Shown here piece by piece: positions 1 to 13,348 of a stretch of 64,000 bases of DNA. Position 1 is the first letter of the stretch, and each line of letters starts with the position of its first letter. The translations under genes were made by a program, and so were the position numbers. The notes below the pieces were generated by a model. It was not told the DNA's origin and made no database searches. It worked only from the letters and a program-made list of their open reading frames with translations. Origin of the DNA: Prosapia bicincta (lineage: Eukaryota; Arthropoda; Insecta; Hemiptera; Cercopidae); the NCBI GenBank assembly GCA_036971475.1, contig JBAIZL010000002.1, positions 348,459,082 to 348,523,081 of the forward strand. The letters run 5' to 3'.

Positions 1-2465
1 TAAACTTACTTCAACGAAAGTGCCTAGTAATAAGTACTAATTACTAAAAATTTGAAGCAACGCTTTACACTTGTAATAAATTTTAAATATTTCCTACTAG
101 GTTCGTTCTTCATTCTTTTTACACGTTTGCAGTTATTCATAGAATATATTCTTGTACTGTTAAATACAGTGGTTGATATAATAATAACTCCTGATATTAC
201 GATGATCTGTACCGTGTATAACACAGCTATGTTTTCTCCTAAATAGGTTTCTTGTAATGATTTTGTTAATTATTTAGGATTGAAACTGATAATTATTCCT
301 TATTGTGTGTTTATACTACTACTGTTTATGTGTTATTATGTGTGATGTAACACCACTAAACAAATTGTAATGACCTTGAAATAGAAAAGAAAAAGTTAAT
401 CGTTATAAAAACTGCGTAATTTCCCTTGTGTCTGTTTATGTAAGAAAATGTGTCTTACCAAAGCAGAAGAGAGATTTCCCTGTAGTCCCCCAACACGATT
501 TCATAGTGTAACTTTCTATGTAGATTTGCTCATCGAATTTTGGACATTTCAAGGCTACCCGTTATGGCATATATATGATATAGTAGTCCCTATTTAGCTC
601 CCATCATTTTAATTCGGGAAACAAACGTCAAAACACAAGAGGCGGTAGGAAGTTATTTTTAATGGTACTGAGTAATTAATGACTTACATTACAGACATCA
701 CAAATATGAAAATGTATAACAATTTAAACAAATGTTTTGTGCATTAGTTTTGATTTCTTTTTGCCACACTAATGTCAATGTTCAGTAGGCCTATGGATAT
801 TTTGGCCTGCATAGGCTAGAAAAGCATTGGTTTTAGGTAAGAACAAGCCTACATATCCTTAGGTAGGATAGAAAGGGTAGCATTAACCTGCCATGGTAGG
901 GTCGTTATATGGAATATTCGAAAAATGAATACAACTAAATATGCGTACACAGAGAATCTTGACAAAGATGGGTACGTATCTCGTTTTGACAGATAAGAAG
1001 GTAAGCTATGACGTCAGAGCATTGTGACAGGCGAAAAATCAGTATAGCATTTAGGCGTACGTGGATCTTTTAAAATCAATGCACTACATAAATGAATTTA
1101 CATCTAAGTTAAACGAAGAGGTCGCTTAGTTTTCTAAGGGACTGATGATCCGTTAAAACCTTATTTATTAAACCTGATTTATATCACACTTTTCCAGGCT
1201 TTGGACTGACAAAATGATAACGATATTACTTTGACGGTATAAAATCAGCTTTTACATTGTCATTTTTTTTGTTTTTTATATTTTTCATTAAAAAAAAAAT
1301 TAATCTACATTGCTAATCTACCATTTTATTTGATTTTATCATTTGATTTCTTTGGTCTGATCTAATCCATTGTTTGAAATGTAGGAAAGAGAGTTTAAAC
1401 AAGACATAATGCCTCCAGTTCCTAGGCCTTTTTGTACTGTTTTCTACACAGTTTAAAGCTATATATTTTGTTTTTCTTTTCTTTTCCACTAAGTGTAACT
1501 CCAGTCTCATGTACATATGAATCATAGTTTCATCCTTTTTTCAAACAATAAACGACGTATTTTACTCTTGGTTTATGGTTCAAAAGTGTGTAGTTGATCT
1601 TTGTCAGCCTTCTACAGTTTTTGTTGTTCGATGTCTTCTTTGGTGTTATGATGACAAGGACTCCAACACATTATAACTTTGAATCGCCTACAGATTTTTA
1701 GTCACCACCAGATCTGGCGAAAACGAAGAGGTGGAGTACGTTAACGATGGGGGCGAAGATGAAGAACCAAGAGGATTGTAGGTCCAAACAAAGATACTTA
1801 CTCATGAAGACCCCCTACAAAGCGTAAGTGACGTCACGCAGTTCACTGCTGATTCTTGAACTATTATACCATGTAAAGGACTGTATGCAATGGAATAAGG
1901 TAACGTAACAGTGGGAAGTTTCTTTGTTAGACTTTAGGGAAAATGAGAATAATATGAACTAGAGTAACTTTCGTGTAAAAATATTAGGTTTTAATTTATT
2001 TATGCTTGGATTATGCCTGCTTTATTTATATTTGCCAAAAGCATAGTGTAGTATCGATTTATCCTATTAGAGGTAAATACTGTATCATATTATTTCTAAA
2101 GTCAACAGCTTCCCTCATTAAAAGCTATGTAATCCTATTGTACTGCAGGAACTAAAATTATTACAGTATTTATGACTTTAAATAATGTCATTTGTATATT
2201 GCGAAAAGAGTCCAATGCGAATAATAATTTCGGTTCCTTGCGGTTTCGCTTTAAACAGGTCTAACTCTAGTTTAGAGGTCTATGCTCTGGGGTGACATCG
2301 GGAGATTGGTTTTATTCACTTATCAAAGTTACCACTAACCTTCGTCAAATGCTATTGTTCTTCCTGTACTCATATTTCGCAGCACTCATTATTCTTGCCA
2401 CCGTTGTATCAGGTGTTCATGGTCGCTGACCTAATGACCTAGTATTCATCTTTTAGAAGCCCTTA
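1..2465. other. Non-coding, nothing recognised
   Basis: AT-rich sequence with only short chance reading frames. I see no domain, splice-consistent exon chain, tandem array or terminal repeat here. Confidence 0.5.
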
Positions 2466-3180
2466 TTAGACGAGGATTATAAATGAGGAAGGATATAGGG
2501 GATTTCTGGCATTAAGTGGGGAAGATGGCTTGCCTGAAGTAGACGTAAAAAGTTGTCCATCCTTCACAGTTTCAAAATATAAGGAGTAATTTAGGGTGTT
2601 TGGGATTATATATAAGTAAGGATATAGGACAATTTCTGGATTGAGTGGGCAAGATGTCGTGCCTGAAGTAGGCGTAAAGAGTTGTCCATCCTTCACAGTT
2701 TCTAAATATAAGGAGTAAGTTAGGGTGGTTGGGATTATATATGAGGAAGGATACAGGAGAATTTCTGGATTGAGTGGGCAAGATGTCGTGCCTGAAGTAG
2801 ACGTAAAGAGTTGCCCATCCTTCACAGTTTCTAAATATAAGGAGTAAATTAGGGTGGTTGGGATTATATAAGAGTAAGGATATAGGGGAATTTCTGGCAT
2901 TGAGTGGGAAAGATGGAGTGCCTGAAGTAGACGTAAAGAATTGTTTATCCTTCACAGTTTCTTAAAGACGAGAAGTAAGGTAGGGTGGTTGGGATTATAT
3001 ATGAGCAAGGATATAGGGGAATTTCTGGCATTGAATGGGCAAGATGTCGTGCCTGAAGTAGACGTAAAGGGTTATTCAACTTTCATAGTTTCTTAAAAAC
3101 GAGAAGTGGTTGCGTTTTGGGGATTATATATGAGTAAGGATATAGGGGAATTTCTGGCATTGCGTGGGAAAGATGTCGTA
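2466..3180. repeat. Minisatellite, unit about 130 bp
   Basis: About 5.5 tandem copies. The marker gcctgaagtagacgtaaa recurs near 2532, 2661, 2790, 2920 and 3051, giving steps of 129, 129, 130 and 131 bp. Long minus-strand frames through the array repeat the same peptide in shifted frames and are not a gene. Copies diverge towards both ends. Confidence 0.9.
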
Positions 3181-5960
3181 TTGTGTCGATGGTATCCTGG
3201 TATAGTGTGCTGACATCCATCTCTCAGTATACGTTTAGCAAAGGCCACATTTAAGCATCGACAAATAGTTGCAGTTTATGATTAGAGTATGTGTAAACAA
3301 AGAAATCTAAATTGTACATTATTGCTTCATATAAAATCTGCAGTGTTTAAGGATAAACGCAGAAAATTAGTGCAATTTATAAAATTAGAGATAAACACTG
3401 GCCTTGTGCAGGAGCTGTTGTCGTATTTTTAAGGTTAAACGCTTCATTACGAATTTGGTAATTGTTCTAAAGAACTTTATTAGCCATTGTACTTTTTATA
3501 TATATTAGATTTTTACTTCAAGATAATTGAAACAATACCTAGTTATTGTTCTGTAAATATCATCCGTGAAAAGTCCTTCGAATTGATCCATTAAATCAGA
3601 ATAATAGAATGATTAGGTCATTTATAATTATTAGAGCCTTGAAATATTTAATTACAAATGGATAAATGAAGCAAATCTCCGTTTTTCAAACTTGGTAATT
3701 ATTTCTGTACATAATGGATATTGACAAATCAATTTACCTGGTTATGTAAAAAGTCCAAAGTAGTCGAAAAAATAAGAATTGTTAAAAGCTTAAAAATATT
3801 ACGACCTAAAGCTTAAAATAATGGAAATGGACAAAAATAAATTCATAATAAGCATACAACTTCATAGAATCCTTTTTTTACAAGAAACGTAGCACTGTGT
3901 TGTAATATCTTAGAACATATCTGTGAAAGTATCAATTTAGGATGGATCTAGTTAAAAAAATATTGTTACACTCGCATCCCTCGGCGGTTTTGGCTGCACT
4001 AGATTAAAGTTGTCACTTTATATGTTAATATACAAAGTTTAAAAACAACTAATAATTGACAATGATTATGGAGCTGATATACAAAGTTATAATAGTGTAT
4101 AATTTTTACCGAAAATACATGCAATTGAAGCAATCATGTATAATATTGCATTTTTTGTAATGTTTAGCTTTTAAAATTACATTTTGCCAAATCCTTTCTT
4201 ACTATTTGTCTGCGTTTTGAACGAAATATACCCTGAAAATTTAAAACACTACCTTTTATAGTTTCGACTCTACGTTGATTTTTTCTAAGCGACGAATTTG
4301 TAGACAAATGAAGTGATGGAGCAAGGAGGCCATGTTTAACAGTTACCATCTGTTTCTCTTGAGCGTTTGTTTTTTAACAACAAATATCTTAAATTAATAA
4401 TTTGTAACTATATTCTAGTGTAATTCTATATAACATTTGCTCTGATTTCAAAAAGATATTTGTAGGAATTGTGCAGCTATTTTTGTGCGCATACATGTGC
4501 GTTTGTATCGTAGGCCTAGTGTTATTTGTACATGCACCAGCTTAAACGGAGTTTTAACACCAGTTTAAAGCTTAAAACTAAAAAACGTAAATAGGATGTT
4601 TCAGTTTTTAGCATGTTATTATTGATTTGTAGCATGTTAAGCTCAAATGAGTTTAAAAGTAATATTTTATGTAAAAGCAGTGGCTTGTAATGCTTGTAAG
4701 TAGCCTCGAGTCTGGACAAGTAAGCAAAATTTGATTAGAATGTACAGGTTCGAACCAAGCACCTCAGGTTAACAAAACCGTTGCTAGTGTGCTAACGTAA
4801 ATATTAATTTCAATATAAAAATTAGTAATTAATCAATAGAATGTGACAAATATATATTCAATTTAAAGAGGACTAAATATAAAGCGGATAGTATATTAAT
4901 AAGTAATAGTAATTAAAGAAGAGATTAAAACAAAAAGTATATAATATGATCAACAGTAATTAAAAAAATATCTTTAAACAAATAATTAGTAAAAAATAAA
5001 TTGCTCCGTGAATCCTGTTATGTAAAGTCAACCAAAATGTTTAATAGGTTTAATAGTTATGAAAAAAAAATCTGAAGGCCATAGGATGAGTAAAATAGTT
5101 TACTTATTGTATTGTTGTTAATTTATATTTTTTTTGGCGGAAAACCATATGAGGTACCACCGCCATTACAGCTTACCCTAACCACCTCCTTTCCAATTCT
5201 ATAAACCATATTTGTTATGTACTATTGTTAAAAGTTGTAGCATAAAACCAAGGAAATGAAAGGCCTCCTACCTATGCACTGCCTACATGGATAATACTGC
5301 GAGATATTCGATTAAAAATATCTACAAATGTCTGATATTATATCGTATGTTTCTTTTTGTTTTAAGGATCTAAACACTGAATACCTGACAGGGCAAGATT
5401 AAAATGCTTGCCGGCCCGAATATGCCTCTTGGCCGTCTCTGATTTAAACTTGAAATTAAATACGGGAATAGTTGTGCATGCTTTTCTTTCTTAATGAATC
5501 CCCCAAATAACCTAAAACCTCCTCAAGCAACTTTGTAATGATCCAAAAGACAAAGTTATGAACTTATATTTGTACGGCGAACAATAATTCTAAATTGTTT
5601 AATATAATATGACTGACTTTTATCAAAAAAAGTATTAAGAAAACGTGAATTTGAAAGTAATTTTACGAAAATTGTTACTAAAATAGTTGTTGAGGTTTGT
5701 CATTTAATTACGAAGTCGAAAAGGAAACATTAAAAATGAATAATTCATTATGGTCGACTTTTATTAAACAAATTGTTAAACAAATGTGAACTTAAAAGTG
5801 ATTTTGGTAACAGATGTTCTAGAAAATTAATAAAATGTGGAAAACAAAAATGAAAAATGACTAACAAACAAACAAATAGTAAAACAACTTTAATAAACCA
5901 ATTAGAAAATTATAAAAAACTTTAGATTTCTATACAATTACAATACAAATAGAAGATTCT
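3181..5960. other. Non-coding, nothing recognised
   Basis: AT-rich DNA without a supportable gene. The short frames at 4164-4349 and 4522-4719 show no recognisable motif and lack coding-like composition. Confidence 0.45.
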
Positions 5961-7105
5961 CAGGAGATGTGGAAAATCGTGGAGATCTGCACGAATATTG
6001 CCTCATACGAGGGGTGTGCGTTACAGGAGATGTGGAGAAGTGCAGTAATTATGCCTACATACGAGGGTCGTGCGTTCCAGGAGATGTGGAGAAGTGCACT
6101 AGTAATTCCTACATACGAGGGGTGTGCGTTCCAGGAGATGTGGAGTAGTGCACTAGTATTTCCTATATACGAGCGGTGTGAGTTCCTGGAGATGTGGAGA
6201 AGTGCACTAATAATGCCTACATACGAGGGGTGTGCGTTCCAGAAGATTTAGAGAATTGCACTAATATTGCTTACATACTAGGGGTTTGCGTTCCAGGCGA
6301 TGTGGAGAAGTGCACTAATATTGCCTACATACGACGGGTGTGCGTTCCAGGAGATGTGGAGAAGTGCACTAATATTTCCTACATATGAGGGGTCTGCATT
6401 CCAGGAGATGTGGGGAGGTGCACTAATATTGCCTACATACGAGGGGTGTGCGTTCTAGGAGATGTGGAGAAGTGCACTAATATTGTCTACATACGAGGGG
6501 TGTGCGTTCCAGAAGATGAGGAGAAGTGCACTAATATTGCCTACAAACGAGGGGTGTGCGTTCCAGGAGATGTGGAGAAGTGCACTAATAATGCCTACAT
6601 ACGAGGGGTGTGCATTCCAGGAGATTTGGAGAAGTGGACTAATATTGCCTACATACGAGGAGTGCGTTCCAGGAGATGTGGAGAATTGCACTAATATTTC
6701 CTACATATGAGGGGTCTGTATTCCAGGAGATGTGGAGAATTGCACTAATATTGCTTACATACGAGGGGTGTGCGTTCCAGGAGATGTGGAGAAGTGCACT
6801 AATATTGCCTACATACGAAGGGTGTGCGTTCTAGGAGATGTGGATAAGTGCACTAATATTGTCTACATACTAGGGGTGTGCGTTCCAGAAGATGAGGAGA
6901 AGTGCACTAATATTTCCTACAAACGAGGGGTGTGCGTTCCAGGAGATGTGGAGAAGTGCACTAATATTGCCTACATACGAGGGGTGTGCGTTCCAGGAGA
7001 TGTAGAGAAGTGCACTAATATTTCCTACATATGAGGGGTCTGCATTCCAGGAGATGTGGAGAAGTGCACTAATATTGCCTACATACGAGGGGCGTGCGTT
7101 CCAGA
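5961..7105. repeat. Minisatellite, unit 54 bp, about 21 copies
   Basis: Tandem copies of a 54-bp unit built around ggagatgtggagaagtgcac and ctacatacgaggggtgtgcg. Because 54 is divisible by 3, several frames stay open and spell an 18-residue repeat (CTNIAYIRGVCVPGDVEK type). There is no start context, splice context or conserved partner, so I treat it as non-coding. A variant unit reading acatatgagg recurs at 6381, 6703 and 7027, about six units apart, which shows higher-order amplification. Confidence 0.92.
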
Positions 7106-7290
7106 GGGTAGACTAATCTGCATCTGCGTAAATTATTCCTTTTTAAATGTTTAGTCATGATAAACCTTTCGTATGGAGCTATGATATCTCTATATATGTA
7201 TAAATATAATTAATAAATTAAAATATTTCAGGACCATTGTTGTTTTTAAAGATGCTCGTTATATTTTTTGATGCATGTGTTAGGATATAA

Positions 7291-7315
7291 TAGTACATAG
7301 CTCCAGCAGTTATCC
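7291..7315 (+). repeat. 25-bp direct repeat outside left end of giant element
   Basis: Twenty-five bases starting tagtacatagctcc are identical to 38754-38778 in the same orientation. Weaker similarity extends about 20 bp upstream in both (g-c/t-atgtgtt). The two copies lie just outside the 31-kb inverted-repeat-bounded region. Confidence 0.8.
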
Positions 7316-7348
7316 ACGAATCTAAATTTGTACAAGATATATATAAAT

Positions 7349-8440
7349 GGGTCGCATTCAAATGAACAAGGTGTCAAATAATCAACGTATACGCACATTT
7401 CAAATGAACAATGTGCGCGATGACAAACTAATCAAGGTGCACGACTTTCAATTAAACAAGTAACACGCATTTCAACTAAACAATGTGTCAAATAATCGTG
7501 GTCTGTTCCAAGTTACGCGCATTTCAACTAATCAATGTGTCAACTAATCAGGGTCTGTTCCAACTTACGCGCATTTCAAATAATCAATGTGCACGAAGAC
7601 CAACTAAACAAGGTCTGTAGCGGGTTATCGTATTGCCGCTCTGCAGGCGTTCACTGCACAACTTCTTTAAATTCATAAACGGTAAGTAACCTTTCATTAT
7701 TATTATTTCTGTATATATTTAAAGATTGTGTAGTTATAAAACTAATCTACTAATAAGATGCAAGTAATATACGAATTTTTAAAAGTAATTAATACATAAT
7801 TAGTAATACATAAATAATTAATACATAATTAGTAATTGAAAAGTAGTTTGTAATAATACTTTTGAATAATTCTTCAAAATACTACGGTTTAAACTTATCG
7901 TTATCTAAGTAATTGTAATGTAGCAATTTTTTGGTTATAGCATAGCACATGAAAGTGTCTTATTATGTCTCTAAATATTTAAACATCGTATTGAGTAACA
8001 GTGTAGTTAGTATTTACAAAACTTTAGTAATTTTAGAGTGTTAATTTTTAAAACATTTTTCAAAACTCTACTATATTTAACACCATATTGACGCAAAATT
8101 AATAAATCAAAAGTAATCTTTCTCTTTGTAAAATAGTTATTTTTGTAACCTATATTTTTGTAATATACAAATATTGTCCATATTCATTTGTCAACTTAAA
8201 AACAATACATAAAGAGTCAAATCCGTTAATTATATTTTAGATGGCATTTAAAATAAATGTATTTGTTAAGAATTTAATTAGGTAACTATTTTAAAACCTA
8301 ATTCTGAAAAATAGAAACACTATAATCAAACAGTGTGTGTCATTAGACAGGTTTCAAAATACTACGGTATACATTTATGATAATGTAAGTAATACAGCAA
8401 TAACTTTCGACTTGGTTATAGCATAACTTATAAAGTATGT
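7349..8440 (+). repeat. Left terminal inverted repeat of giant MULE
   Basis: The reverse complement of 37,230-38,359 aligns here. The outer 270 bp hold about ten short repeats of the type CAAnTAAnCAAnGTG. A nearly identical block with ccgctctgcaggcgttcac follows, then ggtaagtaacctttcatt. The block around 7870-8170 is duplicated, diverged, at about 8340-8640 (shared ctacggt, ttggttatag and aagtaatctttctctttg). Confidence 0.85.
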
Positions 8441-8640
8441 TATTACAATTGTAAATATTTAAACATCGTGTTGAAAGAAAGTGTAATTACAGAACGATAA
8501 GTAATATGATACAAGTTATTATTTTTCAAACGTTTCTTAAAACTTTTCTACATATAACATTATATTGACTCTTAATTAATACATCGAAAGTAATCTTTCT
8601 CTTTGCAAAATAGTTTTTAAGACTCTCTACATTTGTAACA

Positions 8641-11600
8641 TACCAATATTGTTCATATTAATTTTTCAACTTACAAATACAAAGAGTGAAATAATAGGAA
8701 GTAATTATTAGAAAAATAATTATTGTAATATGTATGTATATATTTTTCTGCTAACTATATTGTTGGTGTTTATTGGAATATATTTCTTTGTTAAACATTT
8801 TATTAGGTAAATATTTGAAGAATTAATTCTCAAAAACAGAAACAATATATTCAAATACCGTGTGTCATTAGATTGATTCCATTATCATTAATATACTGTA
8901 TGCCTAAGACAATGTAAAATGTAATTATATGTAAAATTATATGATAATTTTCAATTTAAAAAATCATTTAATTTAGTTAAGGTGATGTAACAGGATAGTA
9001 AGTAGGCTTAATTACTTCTTACATTGGCAATATGTTATAATAAAAGAATCGATAAAATTGCATAAAGGTGTAGATTTGTAAAGCAGTTTAATAAGATCCA
9101 CTACCTTATAAAAAGACTATGATATTCCTTTGGTTACTAATGCCCTGACCATGTATTGAATGTGTTAGAGAAACGTCCTATTAAATTTGTGGGGGGGAAA
9201 AGCACTTCTCCGTTATCTTACAGGCTGTAAAGTTTATTGTTAACTTTCAGCCATGGATTTTTTTTGTTTTGTAATGTATTTTCAAAGGCATGGTTTATAC
9301 GGCCTGTCAGTCAACGTGAAACAAAGGGCGTAAGAGCTGGCTCCAAAGAAAAAGGGGCATGAATGTCATCATGTTTGTTTACTTACCACATTAATATCTA
9401 TCTGTCAGCAGAGGTTTTTCGTATTTCCAATTCAGTGTAGTGTTGAGAAGCGTTTGTTACAGACCATACAAACTTATTTGGGGTACGTTTTATTGGAATT
9501 GTGGAATAAGTTTATAATAACGGTTTGCATGCGTATAAACTATTACATTTAGTTTCTTTTATCAGTTGTATTAACTGTATTTGCTTTAAATTAGTTGAAA
9601 AACAAAACGTTAATTGTGTTAAGTTACTAAAGCATCAAACGGACCAAAAGGGTAATTATAAACGGTTTACATATTTTTTTAGTTCAATTATTCCATGTAG
9701 CAATTAAAATTAACAAGTCTTTCAGTAATACAATAAGCCTCAAATAGTTAAAGTTGTGATAAAATATATAAAATATTGATACTGTTTCAAAATTACAAAA
9801 AGGCTTGTTCAAAAACTATGTCCTGTAATTATTGTTTTTCCATAAATGAAATTAAAGTTTTTGCTAAAATCCTACACCCTATATTCTATACATGAAATCG
9901 TTCGTTTCATATGAGGGCTATAGCATAGTTCTATCCGCATGTACTTAGCTATTTTCTGTTGAAATTTTTATTTAATCTCAAACGTTTATTTCCATTAAAA
10001 AATCTTTATTTCGAGGGAACTAATAAATTACACACAAAAACACATAATTCAAAAATTGACAAGTAAAGGATATATTATATTCCATGTTTGATATTGCTAT
10101 TTCCTAAATTTCAGATGTCTACAATGAAAAGAAAAATACTCATTCACAGATATTTAATTTCTAACTGTTGAGTCAACCTGATAATGTGTAAACGTAAAAT
10201 GACATTATTTAAATAAACATTACCATCACTGATACATTGAAATTAAATTTTTGATCACATATCACTAGTTGTGAGTTCAAATCTTTAATAAGGCAGGCAA
10301 AATATTTGCATTGATAATAATATTAAACATTACAAAAAATTACTGTTTAATGTTAAGACGTTGCATATTTAAGATATTTTAAAGATGTTCATTACAATAT
10401 TAGTTATTCATTTTAAAAAAACTTCCAAGAGATATTTCTTACGATACACCCGTTCCAAAAACATCGGTTATCATAATCATACTCAAACCATTCATTTAAC
10501 CATGCAAATTGGTTGTCTATGCTGAAACACCTGTGAGCATCAGATTTTTTTTTTTTTTTTTTTTGTAGTTACTGTGTAGGCAGTGAAAGTATTAAAAAAA
10601 ACGACGTATTTTCTATTAAAGTGATCTAAAACCATTGCGTTTTAACTCGAAGTGTAAAATATCAGTACTAGTATTAAATTCCTCTTGTAATATTTCAGTC
10701 CAACAATCACACAAGTAGGGTAAAATTTTACTTTTATTACCATAATTTCCATATTCATTAAAAACGCATTTAGAGCATAATATGGCCTACTCAATACTTG
10801 AAATGAATCTCCTCTAATTCACTTATCACATCCAATTCTCATTAATATAAAGATAAAATGATACAATAATTATTTCCTTTTTTCCAAACACTAGTAAATC
10901 TTCTATGATTAATAAATAGTATGAATCATTACATATAATCTGTGCATGGCATGTGAAATAGTTGTCTGGTCACTGAACAAATGTAATAAATATTAGTTGA
11001 TTCCATCATCATGTGAGCTACTAGCTTTCACCAAACAATTAGAAGTATTTATAATTATATTTGTTGACACATGCCCCGAAACGGTCGTCCTCAACAAATA
11101 TAAGTAAGTGCTACTTTAGGAAAGTTTATAAATACTAAAATTGTTTAGTTAAATGTATTAAATGTTGGGAAAAAATAAATTATTAAAAGAAATATTACAT
11201 GAGAAGTAGTTGAAACCAATGTGACAATATAATACGTCAAAATAAATTCCTTATGAAAATATTAAGAGGTTGAATGAATTAGGTAAGTATTGCAATAGGA
11301 ATTTTTAAATGTCTTGGTAATCTTTAACACTTACCTGCTGATAAACCTACATACAGTTTGAAGCAAATATTTTTGGTTTGAACCACAGTTCATAAGTGTA
11401 CCTTACTTAAGTTTCAAAACTTACTACAGCCAGTCACTTTATTGTCAATGTATTACATACTATAAAAATAATTTAATAATAATCATAAACCATTGTTTAA
11501 GTGATTAATTTAATAAGATTTAGTTACAAATATATTCATAAATTTTATGTCTAGTTATCATTGTTGACATCTATGGTAACTATCTACTTTATGTTGTACG

Positions 11601-12959
11601 TTATTATAGTAATTAGTAATGGATAGGTGATCATGTTCTTAGGGATGAGTGTAAATGAAACTACAGTACTTCCAATTTGAAAACTTTTTAATAAATTGTC
11701 TTTTAAAATTCCTTGGCAGTGGCTAAATAATTACTAATAGTCAACAATTTCTTGATACAAAATTACATGAAATCGATCACTTGTTTACAAAACATATGTT
11801 AAATGTAATTGTGGGAATAATACTTGACCAAGATTGCATAATCTCCAATTTCTCCTTAACAACATGAAACTTGAAGAAATTGTTTTTTTTTTAATTTTTC
11901 CAACTAACATAAAAACAACCCACCCATAGTAATATGTGTTAACATTATAATCCCTTTAACACAACACTGCACTGAACAACTCTAAACTTAAAAAATTGAA
12001 ACACATTGCATAGTCGATAATTGCATAAAAACTGTCTATAAAATTTGTTATATTTTACCTGTTGTAATTGTTCGCAGGCCATACAAAAGCACATCAAGGC
12101 TTACAAGGATTCCTTGTAAGATACTTACATAGGCCTGCAACTCCTTATATGTGGGAGTTGCTAAACAATTCATAAATAGCTAAACAATATTGTAATAATA
12201 AAATATTACATTTAATCGATCACTTATAAAATACAGTTTAAATGTGATGCTTGAGGTAAGGTATTACTTTATCAAGAATGCATCACCTTGGATGTTTCCC
12301 TAATGATTAGTATAATTTTAATCTTTATGACATAAAATTAGTAAATTTTCTCTTGTGAGTAATTATAAATTGTTTTTTTTTTCTGAAAAACATTAATACA
12401 ACCTCACACATATTAAAATGTGTTAACCCATGCCAACTGTAACCTTATCCCAACACACGTTGCCCTTAAGTAAAATGAAATAAAAAAATATTAATACAAT
12501 GCGTAGTCTAGAATTGCATTGTAAACTGTCTACGATTCTAGTTATATTTTAGCCTATGTAATTGTATGCAGGCTTAACAATAAGCACATAAATGATTAAA
12601 AGTATTAGTTACAACTTTAATACATTACACACACAAAAAACCTACAACAAAATGAAATGATTTATCTCAAAAAATAAATTATTACTAAAATTAATGATTA
12701 TTATAATAGAAATTATAAAAAGTTTCAAAATAAAAGCATGTTGTCTTTGTACATATAAAAATGAGTTTCTTTTCAAAATGTCCTCTTACGTAACCCCAAT
12801 CAACATAGATATAGGTTTATAATTAAACATTTAACATTTAGTTCATTGACAAAACTGAAACCAAATTTTAAAATAGTTTCAAAATAAAAGCATGTTGTCT
12901 TTGTACATATAAAAATGAGTTTGTTTTCAAAATATTCTCTAACGTAGGGGTCAATATGT
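8641..12959. other. Interior of giant element, no gene seen
   Basis: AT-rich. The only structures noticed are a (T)n tract near 10547 and a short hairpin at 11056-11102. No coding region was recognised between the left terminal repeat and the last exon of the transposase gene. Confidence 0.4.
11056..11102. other. Short hairpin
   Basis: Perfect 12-bp arms (tatatttgttga / tcaacaaatata) enclose a 23-nt loop containing ccccgaaacggtcg. Function unknown; possibly a foldback remnant. Confidence 0.6.
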
Positions 12960-13348
12960 TTAATAAGCCGTTATTAATTGACCAATAATGGCCCGACATG
13001 TTGCGCACTGTAGTGGCACCCTTATATCAGTGGTAATGATATCACCACTCCCACTTGTAACCATTAGATATCTCGGAATATTCAAGAAAGAGGAGACACA
13101 TGATCGGCAGCAGATCTTGTGGCCACATGGACTGCACACCTTGGTTGCTTCATTAACCAAACAAACAACGCAAGGTGGGCTGTTTGAATGGTTCGTCCAC
13201 TCCATAGTGGTCTCATTACCTAAAGCCAAACAATGCATCAGCTCCTTCCTTTGAATATCTATACAACCTACTGGCCATACGTGAGCATCACTGAATGGTA
13301 CAGGACTAAATCTGTAATTCCTGTATACAAGTGGGAGTTGATTTCCAT
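12960..13348 (-). CDS. MULE-RING gene exon 9: RING finger
   Basis: Acceptor tttcttgtttcag|AT, phase 1, running to the stop TAA at 12960. It encodes 129 residues. After a segment LPLVYRNYRFSPVPF comes the metal-binding series CVVC, CSPCGHKICCRSC and, after a long loop, CATCR. This fits RING-HC (C-x2-C, C-x-H, C-x2-C, C-x2-C). RING fingers normally recruit E2 enzymes for ubiquitin transfer. The exon itself is open from acceptor to stop. Confidence 0.85.

Noticed and set aside
2466..2955. Overlapping minus-strand frames of 127 and 144 codons
   Set aside because: They are translations of the 130-bp minisatellite; the repeat peptide shifts frame from unit to unit.
5967..7034. Frames encoding an 18-residue Cys-containing repeat protein
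   Set aside because: A 54-bp unit is open in several frames on both strands, with no start or splice context or domain. A real repeat protein is possible but not supported.
12988..13254. Plus-strand frame of 88 codons
   Set aside because: Antisense shadow of the RING exon, which has a splice acceptor, zinc ligands and a matching phase on the minus strand.
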